Assembly: GCF_007004665.1 (NCBI RefSeq)
Contig: NZ_ML660064.1
Location: 62,001 to 126,000 of the forward strand
DNA from: Denitrobaculum tricleocarpae
Lineage (GTDB): Bacteria; Pseudomonadota; Alphaproteobacteria; Kiloniellales; Kiloniellaceae
Direction of reading: 5' to 3'
DNA length: 64,000 nucleotides
This document shows positions 52,425-60,600 of this stretch, piece by piece (the first letter of the stretch is position 1; the number at the start of each line of letters is the position of its first letter). A program made the translations under genes and the position numbers. The notes beneath the pieces were generated by a model. It did not search any database. It worked only from the letters and a program-made list of their open reading frames with translations, and was not told the origin of the DNA.

Positions 52425-52514
52425 TGCGGCGGCGCTCCCTGCGTTGAATTTTTCTTCTTCGATACTGGGATAGCCGAGGCTTGGCCTTTTGTCACCACCG
52501 CAGCGCGGATTTGA

Positions 52515-54005
52515 TCAGGACGCCGCGGTTTTCGAAACTGTTTTTCGGGCGCCTTCCGCATAGAGCCGCGTCAGGGCACCGCCAAGCGCCTCCCGGAAGG
52601 CTTCGGATCTCGGCAGATCCTCGCCAAAGACCTCCTTCACCGTGAGATAAGAGGCAACCAGCGCCTCGGGCTCGCCATCGGCATTACCATCCACATCGGC
52701 GGCAAGCGCGGCGAGACGTTCGGCCAAGGGATCGCGGACGTCGATGCCCTGCCCCGTTTCGTCCCGGCCACTTGCGTAGCGCATCCAGGCAGCCACGGCG
52801 AGAGACGCCAACTCGAACGAGCCTCCGCATTCCATCTGCTTCCGAATCACCGACAAGAGGCGCTGGGGCAGTTTCTGCGAACCGTCCATGGCAATCTGCC
52901 AGGTCCTGTGTTTGAGCGCCGGATTTTTGAAGCGTTGAATCAATTGCTCCTGATAGCCGTCAGTGTCCACGCCGGTTGGCAAGGCAAGCGTCGGCTCTGC
53001 CTCTTCCTGCATGTAGCGGCGCACGAGCTTTTCGAAATCCGCGTTTGCCATGGTCTCCGCGACCGTCTCGTAGCCCGCGAGGTACCCGAGATAGGCCAGC
53101 ATGGAGTGGCTGCCGTTGAGCAGGCGGAGCTTCATATCTTCAAAGGGCGCGACGTCCTCGACCAGTTGCGCGCCAGCGTCTTCCCAGGCCGGGCGGCCCT
53201 GGGTGAAGCGGTCTTCGATCACCCACTGGCGGAAAGGTTCACAAACAACGACCCCCTCATCCTGCAGTCCAAGCTGCGTTTCGATCGCGGCGCGGTCCTC
53301 GTCGGTGGTCGCGGGCACGATCCGATCGACCATGGTGCTGGGGAAAGCCCCCTCCCGGCCAATCCAACCCGCCAAAGACGGATCGAGCTGGTGGGCATAG
53401 GCCTCTACCAGACCCGCCAGCATCTTGCCGTTGTGCGGAAGGTTATCGCAGCTCATGACCGTAAAGGGTGAATGCCCGGCGCGCCGGCGCGCCGCCAGTG
53501 CCGCGACGAGGAAACCGATGGCCGTAGAGGGTTTGGCCGGATCTCTCAGATCTCGCGCGATCCCGGGGTCATCGAGCTTCAGACGACCGCTGGCGGGATC
53601 GTGGCAATAACCCTTTTCGGTGACCGTCAGGGAAACGATCCGGGTGCCGGGATCCGCCATCCGCGCCACCAGGGCAACAGGATCATCCGGGGCGAAGAGA
53701 GTTTCGGTCACCGCGCCGATGATGCGGCGGGCATCTCCCGACCCATCCCGCTCGACAACGCAATAGAGACCGTCCTGCGGATCCAGTTGCGCCTGCACGC
53801 TGCGCTGGCGCAGGCTGACACCACAGATCGCCCAGTCTCCGCCTGTTTCTGACAGGACGTCGTCGGTGTAAACCGCCTGATGCGCGCGGTGAAAGGCGCC
53901 GATCCCCAGATGGACGATCCCCACGCCGCAGGCCCTGCGGTCGTATCCCGGCTGACGCACCGAGGCGGGCAATTGTGCGGCTGTGCCTGAAGATAAACGC
54001 GGCAT
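52515..54005 (-). CDS. Mannitol dehydrogenase-family reductase (fructuronate reductase-like)
   Basis: This 496-residue NAD(H)-dependent enzyme interconverts a ketose or hexuronate with its alcohol. It has the N-terminal GIVHLGIGAFHRAHQAVYTDD, TEKGYCHDP, and the catalytic-domain KLRLLNGSHSMLAYLGYLAG with the Lys-x5-Asn-x2-His pattern of this polyol-specific group. Its ATG overlaps the uxaC stop by one base. Following glucuronate isomerase, it most likely reduces fructuronate to mannonate (UxuB), although a mannitol role cannot be excluded. Mannonate dehydratase (uxuA) is absent here. Confidence 0.82.
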   Translation of the reverse strand: MPRLSSGTAAQLPASVRQPGYDRRACGVGIVHLGIGAFHRAHQAVYTDDVLSETGGDWAICGVSLRQRSVQAQLDPQDGLYCVVERDGSGDARRIIGAVTETLFAPDDPVALVARMADPGTRIVSLTVTEKGYCHDPASGRLKLDDPGIARDLRDPAKPSTAIGFLVAALAARRRAGHSPFTVMSCDNLPHNGKMLAGLVEAYAHQLDPSLAGWIGREGAFPSTMVDRIVPATTDEDRAAIETQLGLQDEGVVVCEPFRQWVIEDRFTQGRPAWEDAGAQLVEDVAPFEDMKLRLLNGSHSMLAYLGYLAGYETVAETMANADFEKLVRRYMQEEAEPTLALPTGVDTDGYQEQLIQRFKNPALKHRTWQIAMDGSQKLPQRLLSVIRKQMECGGSFELASLAVAAWMRYASGRDETGQGIDVRDPLAERLAALAADVDGNADGEPEALVASYLTVKEVFGEDLPRSEAFREALGGALTRLYAEGARKTVSKTAAS

Positions 54006-55435
54006 TACAGGCGGTACGCCTTCTTCACAAGGTTATAGGTGAGATCGACCGCGACTTCCAAAGCCTCGTCTTCGTCGAGCCGGTGGTCGCACACCAGTTC
54101 GGCGAGATAGGCGCAATCGATCCGCCGCGCGACATCGTGCCGGGCCGGGATCGAGAGGAAGGCGCGGGTATCGTCGTTGAAGCCCACCGTGTTGTAGAAG
54201 CCAGCCGTCTCGGTGACGGAACGGCGATAGCGCAACATGCCCTCGGGGCTGTCGTAGAACCACCAGGCGGGCCCCAGCTTTAGAATGGGATAGTGCCCTG
54301 CGAGCGGTGCGAGCTCCCGGCTGTAGCTGGTTTCGTCCAGGGTAAAGAGAATAACGTCGAGGCCCGGTTCGTTACCGAAGCGCGACAACAGAGGCCGTAG
54401 CGCGCGGACATAGTCAGTCCGGGTGGGAATATCAGCGCCCATATCACGGCCAAAACCCGCCATGAGTTTTTGATTGTGGCTCCGGAAGGAGCCCGGATGG
54501 ATCTGCATGACCAGCCCGTCCTCAAGGCTCATGCGCGCCATTTCAGTCAGCATCTGCGCTCTGAAGAGCTCGGCATCCTCCGCAGTGATCGCGCCTGACA
54601 AGGCCCGGTCCAGCAGGGACTGGCAGGCTGCCGGATCCAGATCCGCCGTGGCGGCGCTCGGATGTCCATGATCGGTCGAGGTGGCGCCCATTTCCGCAAA
54701 AAAGCCACGCCGCTGCTGGAGGGCCGCCAGGTAGCCCTTCCAGCCAGAGGTCGTCTCGCCCGTCATTTCCGCGAGCTGCTCCAGGTTCGCGGTGAAGTCC
54801 TCGTATTCCGGATCGACCACCGGGTCGGGGCGATAGGCCGTGATCACCCGGCCGTCCCAATCGCTGTCGCGCACCCTGGCATGGGATTCGAGGGGGTCCA
54901 GCGGCGATTCGGTCGTGGCGATGACCTCGATCTTGAAGCGGTCAAAGAGCGCCCGGGGGCGATATTCCGGTTTGTCGAGACAAGCCTGCACCTGATCATA
55001 AACCGCGTCTGCATTCGCAGCACTCAGGCGCTCCTGAACGCCGAAGACTTCCGACAGGGCATGATCCAGCCAGAGACGCGATGGCGTCCCCCGGAAAAGG
55101 CCATAGTTCTCGGCCAGCAACCGCCAGACTTTGCGCGGATCGCTCTCCACCGGACCGCCATCGCGCCGTGCCACGCCAAGGCTCTCAAGCGGGATGCCCT
55201 GGCTGTAGAGCATCCTGAAAACGTAATGATCCGGCGTGACGAAAAGCTTCGCCGGATTCTCGAAGGCTTCATTGTCCGCGAACCAGCGCGGGTCGGTATG
55301 GCCGTGGGGACTGACGATCGGCAAATCCCTAATCTCAGCGTATAGCCTGCGCGCCACGCTTCGTTGGGAGGGATCGCTCGAAAAGAGGCGGTCTTCATCC
55401 AACAAGCGGCGGCCAGGGTTTCCTTCAACTGACAT
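54005..55435 (-). CDS. uxaC: Glucuronate isomerase
   Basis: UxaC isomerises D-glucuronate to D-fructuronate (and galacturonate to tagaturonate). The 476-residue protein matches the family: LPIVSPHGHTDPRWFADNEAF with metal-binding His-x-His near the N-terminus, LFVTPDHYVFRMLYSQGI, EVIATTESPLDPL, and FNDDTRAFLSIPARHDVARRIDC near the C-terminus. It precedes the reductase gene with a one-base overlap and follows the GntR regulator gene by three bases, so the three form one operon. Confidence 0.92.
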   Translation of the reverse strand: MSVEGNPGRRLLDEDRLFSSDPSQRSVARRLYAEIRDLPIVSPHGHTDPRWFADNEAFENPAKLFVTPDHYVFRMLYSQGIPLESLGVARRDGGPVESDPRKVWRLLAENYGLFRGTPSRLWLDHALSEVFGVQERLSAANADAVYDQVQACLDKPEYRPRALFDRFKIEVIATTESPLDPLESHARVRDSDWDGRVITAYRPDPVVDPEYEDFTANLEQLAEMTGETTSGWKGYLAALQQRRGFFAEMGATSTDHGHPSAATADLDPAACQSLLDRALSGAITAEDAELFRAQMLTEMARMSLEDGLVMQIHPGSFRSHNQKLMAGFGRDMGADIPTRTDYVRALRPLLSRFGNEPGLDVILFTLDETSYSRELAPLAGHYPILKLGPAWWFYDSPEGMLRYRRSVTETAGFYNTVGFNDDTRAFLSIPARHDVARRIDCAYLAELVCDHRLDEDEALEVAVDLTYNLVKKAYRL

Positions 55436-55438
55436 TCT

Positions 55439-56146
55439 TCAATCCTTCAAAAGCATCCGGCGAACGGTATCAAGATGTGCATGCATGGCATCGCGCGCCC
55501 CTGTGGCGTCGCCGTTCGCAAGGCAGGCGTGGACCGCCCAGTGTTCTCTGGCGGCACGCCGCGCATTGTCCGGCAGGCTCACCCGGCGGCTGATCGCGGC
55601 AAACATCGGTTTGCGCATCCCTTCCCAAAGCGGCTCAACCAACGAGGAGAGCACCGTATTTCCGGTGGCCTCGGCCAAACGCAGATGAAACATCAGGTCG
55701 GCATCTTCATGGTTGGAAATGGCCTGCTGCCCGCTTTCGATGTCCCGCTCCATCTTACGGATCGCATCGGCGATGGCCTTGAGTTCGGATTTGGTGATGC
55801 GTGCGGCTGCGATGGCGGCAATCTCGCCTTCGATCACCCGCCGGGCGGCAATCAGATCGAAGGGGCTGGGGCCGGTATCGATGCCGTTCTGCAGGCTGGC
55901 GGTGATGTCCGACGCGGAATCACGCACGTAGATTCCGGCGCCGGAACGCACTTCGACCAGCTGCGCGAGCTCAAGGGCCACCATGGCTTCTCGCACGGTC
56001 GGACGGCTGACCCCCAGTGTCGCGGAAAGATCCCGCTCCGGCGGCAAACGCTCGCCGGGCTGCCATTCGCCGGAACGGATCAGATCGGCGATCTGGCGCG
56101 CGACCTGCTGGTAGAGTCGTTCGGTCGCAATCGCCTGCAGCGGCAT
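55439..56146 (-). CDS. FadR/FCD-type GntR regulator (UxuR/ExuR-like)
   Basis: This 235-residue regulator has a GntR winged helix-turn-helix (residues about 5-75, with LPPERDLSATLGVSRPTVREAM and VEVRSGAGIYV) and an FCD ligand domain (about 80-225, with DADLMFHLRLAEATGN and REHWAVHACLANGD containing metal-binding histidines). It heads the operon with uxaC and the reductase and is divergent from kdgK. It is therefore likely the hexuronate repressor. The ATG at 56146 fits the helix-turn-helix start; a TTG at 56221 in the same frame is possible. A palindrome at 56238 lies upstream. Confidence 0.82.
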   Translation of the reverse strand: MPLQAIATERLYQQVARQIADLIRSGEWQPGERLPPERDLSATLGVSRPTVREAMVALELAQLVEVRSGAGIYVRDSASDITASLQNGIDTGPSPFDLIAARRVIEGEIAAIAAARITKSELKAIADAIRKMERDIESGQQAISNHEDADLMFHLRLAEATGNTVLSSLVEPLWEGMRKPMFAAISRRVSLPDNARRAAREHWAVHACLANGDATGARDAMHAHLDTVRRMLLKD

Positions 56147-56237
56147 GACGGCATGGGCTCCCTGCGAGTCCTTGGAGATCCGGTGGGCGCTCGCGTTATT
56201 GCTCTGGCGCCCGACACGCAATCAATCCCCAAATAAG

Positions 56238-56250
56238 CTTGATGGTCAAG
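56238..56250. promoter_or_regulatory. CTTGATGGTCAAG palindrome, putative GntR operator
   Basis: CTTGA and TCAAG arms with a three-base centre form a perfect palindrome in the divergent region between the GntR gene and kdgK. Its symmetry and size fit a GntR/FCD-type site, and the same TTGA-N3-TCAA core occurs in the iolG-iolC region. Confidence 0.5.
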
Positions 56251-56424
56251 TGGCAAGGTGGTCAGGCCAATTCTGAGCGAGTCAACGCCCGACAAGGTCC
56301 CCACGACCGGCGAGATCCATCGCAGGCACCTTTCATCGCCGGAGCAGCGGCGCTATGGTCCGCGCGCCGAGATCCGGCCTTGCCTCACTGAGATCGACAA
56401 AGAGCAGATACCCGAGAGAGAACG

Positions 56425-57339
56425 ATGGAAAACGCCTCCCTAAAGAGAGTCGCCGCAATCGGCGAATGTATGGTCGAATTGAGAGATCTCGGCGACGGGA
56501 CCCTCAGCCGGGGCTTCGGCGGAGACACTCTCAACACCGCGGTTTACATGGCGCGGAGGCTGGAAGATACTGCGGCAGTGGAGTACGTCACCGCCCTTGG
56601 GGACGACCCTTTCAGCGAGGAAATGATGGACGCCTGGCGGCACGAGGGCGTGGGTATTTCGCACGTTGTCCGCCTGCCCGGTCGCCGTCCCGGCCTCTAC
56701 GTGATCAAGACCGACGAGACCGGCGAACGCTCGTTCTTCTACTGGCGCGGCGAAGCCGCGGCACGGGATATCCTGAGCGACCCCGCCTGCCGGAGCGCGC
56801 TGGACACCATCGTGGACTACGATCTGATTTACCTCAGCGGCATCACGCTCGGGATACTGGATAACGAGAGCCGTGCGGAACTGCTCGTTCTTCTGGATCG
56901 AGTCAAAGCCAAGGGCGGACTGATCGCCTTCGACGGTAACTTTCGCCCGGCCCTCTGGCCAAGCTTCGAAATCGCACGTGCCGAGATGGAAAAACTGCTG
57001 CAGCGCTGCGATATCGCCCTGCCCAGTTTCGACGATGAAGCAAGTCTATTCGGCGACAAATCCCCACAGGACACGGTCGCGCGTCTGCAGGCGCTGGGGG
57101 TCGGCGAGGCCGTCGTTAAAAACGGCGCGGAAGACTGCCTGGTTCTCGCGGATGGCACGGTGAGTGTCGTCACGCCTCAAAAGGCATCGAATGTCGTCGA
57201 TACGACCGCCGCGGGCGACTCCTTCAACGGCGCCTATCTGGCGGCGAGACTGCTGGGTCAATCGGCAGTTGAAGCAGCGGAAGCAGGTCACAGACTTGCC
57301 GCCTATGTCGTCACGAAACGCGGCGCCATCGTGGATTGA
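56425..57339 (+). CDS. kdgK: 2-dehydro-3-deoxygluconokinase
   Basis: KdgK phosphorylates 2-keto-3-deoxygluconate, the late intermediate of hexuronate breakdown. The 304-residue PfkB kinase has the N-terminal IGECMVELRDLGDGTLSRGFGGDTLNTAVYMAR and the catalytic DTTAAGDSFNGAYLAARLL near residue 255. A GAGAG ribosome-binding site precedes the ATG. It is divergent from the regulator-uxaC-reductase operon and completes the hexuronate theme. The matching aldolase (eda) is not in the window. Confidence 0.9.
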   Translation: MENASLKRVAAIGECMVELRDLGDGTLSRGFGGDTLNTAVYMARRLEDTAAVEYVTALGDDPFSEEMMDAWRHEGVGISHVVRLPGRRPGLYVIKTDETGERSFFYWRGEAAARDILSDPACRSALDTIVDYDLIYLSGITLGILDNESRAELLVLLDRVKAKGGLIAFDGNFRPALWPSFEIARAEMEKLLQRCDIALPSFDDEASLFGDKSPQDTVARLQALGVGEAVVKNGAEDCLVLADGTVSVVTPQKASNVVDTTAAGDSFNGAYLAARLLGQSAVEAAEAGHRLAAYVVTKRGAIVD

Positions 57340-57666
57340 AGCTGCAGGCAAATGCAGGCACGGTCGCCTTCTCTCCAGTAAGCTTAAAGGATTGGCGGTA
57401 GCGCAGTGCCGGCGACCAATACACTTATCCAATCAAAACAAAAACACAAACCTGAGATTGTTCGCTAGAGGCGAGATAAACAATTATAAAATAAATAAAA
57501 CTGTGAAACCGGTCCGGAAAGCAGACACAATACCCTTTTTTTGACATTGAAATTCAGCTGATTGACATAGCCTTAGTGAGGGAAATCCCCAATATTACTA
57601 GCGGGATGAAATCTCTAAAAAAGCAGGCAGGCGGCACTGCTTTTTTCGCACTATAGCGTGGGCACT
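57340..57666. other. AT-rich upstream region of the large secreted-protein gene
   Basis: About 327 bases with A/T-rich runs (57475-57505) and a TTTTTTT tract at 57535-57541, followed by TTGACA-like ATTGACATAGCC near 57560, a possible -35 element. A hairpin with a T-tract lies only 20 bases before the start of the large gene and is listed separately. Confidence 0.5.
57617..57646 (+). terminator. Terminator-like hairpin just upstream of the large gene
   Basis: AAAAAAGCA and TGCTTTTTT form a 9-bp stem with a 12-base loop, the 3' arm itself ending in six T. It resembles a short Rho-independent terminator and ends 20 bases before the ATG at 57667. It could end kdgK transcripts or act as an attenuator in the leader of the secreted-protein gene. 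Confidence 0.55.
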
Positions 57667-60600
57667 ATGACAGATCAGGTAGAGACGTTATCACCCAAAC
57701 CGGCTCCCGAAGAACCGGCAGGGTCGACTGAGTCCCGAACAGCAGAGACGCAGACCGGCGAAGAAGGCGGCATTGTCACCGTCCCGGCGGCATCGGCCGG
57801 CGAGAACATACGCATCCCGGCCAACAATGCATCCGAGATTCGTGTCGGCTTTGACGACGAATCCGTCAACGTCGAATTGGTCGGCAACAGTCTAGTTTTC
57901 TCCTTCCCCAACGGTGGAGAGGTCATGCTCCTCGGTTTTGCTAATCAGACGGGTCTCCCGGATCTTGTATTGGCGGACGGACGAGTAATTCCCGGCGAAA
58001 ACCTCGCACTTTTGGTGAACGACAATGCCAGCCCGATCGAAACCGTTGCCGGACCGCCTTTGCAGGGCAGCGGCGCTAACGTCTATGACGACGGCCTGGG
58101 CAGCCTCATCGACCTTCTGAACCCGCAACCGCCGATTCCCGGCGTCGTCTTCGAATTCACGACCATTACTCCGGATGAGGAGATTGCGGACTTCGATCCC
58201 GCCAGCGGCAGCCTGAGTATCGGCTTCGGCAGCAATCCCGACGGTACTATCACTTTCCCGGGCGGCTTTGAGGACGGAAACCCCGATCCGAACGGAACCG
58301 GCGCCTTCCCGATTGAAATCACCTTCGATATCGCGCCGGGCGACAACGAGGTCGTCACCGGGCTGGAGATCGCAGGGATCCCGCCGGGCGCGACATTCTA
58401 TATCGGCGGAACCGATCCCGGCGCGATCCAACCACCTGCAAGCAGCTTTAGCCTGACCCCAGCACAAATCGAGCAAGGCGCATTCATTCTCCCGCCGCCG
58501 GATAGCGATGCCGACATTCCCCTCACGGTTGAGCTTTCGCTTCTCGACAGTGATTCCGGCGATACAGCTGTCATCACCGCGCAGGGCACGGTGGTTATCG
58601 ACGCGGTTGCCGATGTACCGGAGGTTACTTCCAGCGATGTAAACGGCGTCGAGACCGACGGAGAGGTCCGCGTGCCCCTGAGCATTGCCGCCGCCGTCAC
58701 CGATCTGGACGGCAGCGAGAGTATCACTGGGGTGATCCTGACCGGAATTCCGGCCGAACTCACTCTCTCCGCAGGAGCCCTGCAACCTGATGGCTCCTGG
58801 CTGCTCAGAGAAGACGCCCTCTCGGGCCTTGAATTGATCGCTCCGGCAGACTGGAGCGGTGATTTTGCGGTTGAGGTCACCGCCATCGCCGAAGAGACAT
58901 CCACGGACGGCGAGCTCACCACAGACAACAACCAGGCGACAGCCAGCAGCCTGTTCAACGTCTCCATCCTCTCCGAGGGTGATGTTTCGGTCACCGCGCC
59001 CGCCGAATTCTCGGACGCCGAGACAGACGAAGCGATTACGATCCCGCTGACCGATCTGACTTTCAACGTCTCGGATGCAGACGGCTCCGAGTCCCTCACG
59101 GATCTGCGGATCGTTTTTGCCGGACTGCCGGCCGGCAGCGGCGTCAACATCGGAAATCTATCGGCAGATGGCATCTGGACTCCGGGCGATCTCGCGAATG
59201 CGCAACAGGAGCTCAGCGCTCTCGCTCTGACCCTGCCGCAAGACTGGAGCGGTGAGATTCAGGCGACCCTGTCCGCAACCAGCGACGAAGGCGACGGCAC
59301 CCCCGGCAACGGCCTGGATTCAACAGACTTTGCCATCCGCGTGACGCCTGAGGGTGATTTGAGCCTGGACGCCGGCAATGTGGTGGTGCGCGAGCGGGGC
59401 CGGCCCAACAGCGTCGATCTGGATCTGGAAGCCCGGCCCACCGACATCGACGGTTCTGAGACCTTCTCCTCGCTCTCGGTTACCTTCGGCGATTTGCCCC
59501 CGGGCACGCAGGTGAATGTCGGAAATCTGGATGCCAATGGGGTCTGGACGCCCGGCAATCTCGCGAATGGGGAAAGCGAAGTTGCCGCGCTTCGGCTCAT
59601 CCTGCCCCGATTTTACTCAGGGGTGATTACCGGCCAGCTGGACGCCGCGACCGACGAGGGCGCCGCCGATTCACGCGATTTCACCGTCTTCGTCAACCCC
59701 ATCGCACAGCCACGCATCAGACTGACCGCGCTCGAGACCGATCAACGAATCTCGAACCAAGAGCACATCGTCAGCGAGGACACCGACTTCGTCCTGCGCG
59801 TCCGCGCGAATACGCCGGATCGCGACGGTTCGGAAGGCCTGACCCAAATCATCCTGGAAAATGTTCCACCCGGCTGGCTGGAATACGACGACACCAGCGG
59901 AACCGCGCCCTTCCCTGCAACCTTCGAGCCCGGCGCGAGCAGTTTCGAGAGCGCGCTTTACGATCCCGCCAGCGGCCAGTTGACTATCCTGTTGGACGGC
60001 AGCCAGACCGTCTGGAGCGGCGATCTGCGCGCAAGCCTAAACCCGGATGACGGACGCGACGTCAGCGAAATCATGGGCGGCGACATTCGCGCGACCGTCA
60101 CGGCCCGGGACGACGCCCCCGGCACACCGAACGCTTCCTCAACCCGCACCCAGTCCCGCAGCATCGACATTGACGTCGAGGAAGTGGCCGACCCGGGCCA
60201 GATCGATCCCTTCCCCGGCGTCACCGAAGCTCAGGTCGACGCCAACGGGGGCGTGCTGGACTTGAACCTGCGGGCTTCCGATACCGACATTGACGGGTCC
60301 GAGACGGTGACGACCGTGATCATCAGCGGCGTCCCTCAGGGTCTGGTGGTACAGTTCCCCGACGGCACCACGCCACTGTTGCAGGGCATCGACCGCGGTC
60401 CGCCACTCACCACCGTCTGGGTCCTGGAAAACGGCGATTGGGAATCCGCCCAGCTGCGCGGCATCCCCGAGCATTTCAGCGGCACATACAATCTGACCGT
60501 CTCCACCATCACGGAAGACAGCAACGGCGACACCCTGCGGACCGACCTGCCCTTCCCCGTTGAGATCACGCCCTCCGTCGATGTCGCGAACCCGAGTGCG

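Noticed and set aside
51081..52514. 477-codon frame opposite the gamma-glutamyltransferase gene
   Set aside because: Exact antisense of a recognised gene in a GC-rich genome; its translation is rich in Arg, Gly and His with no motif.
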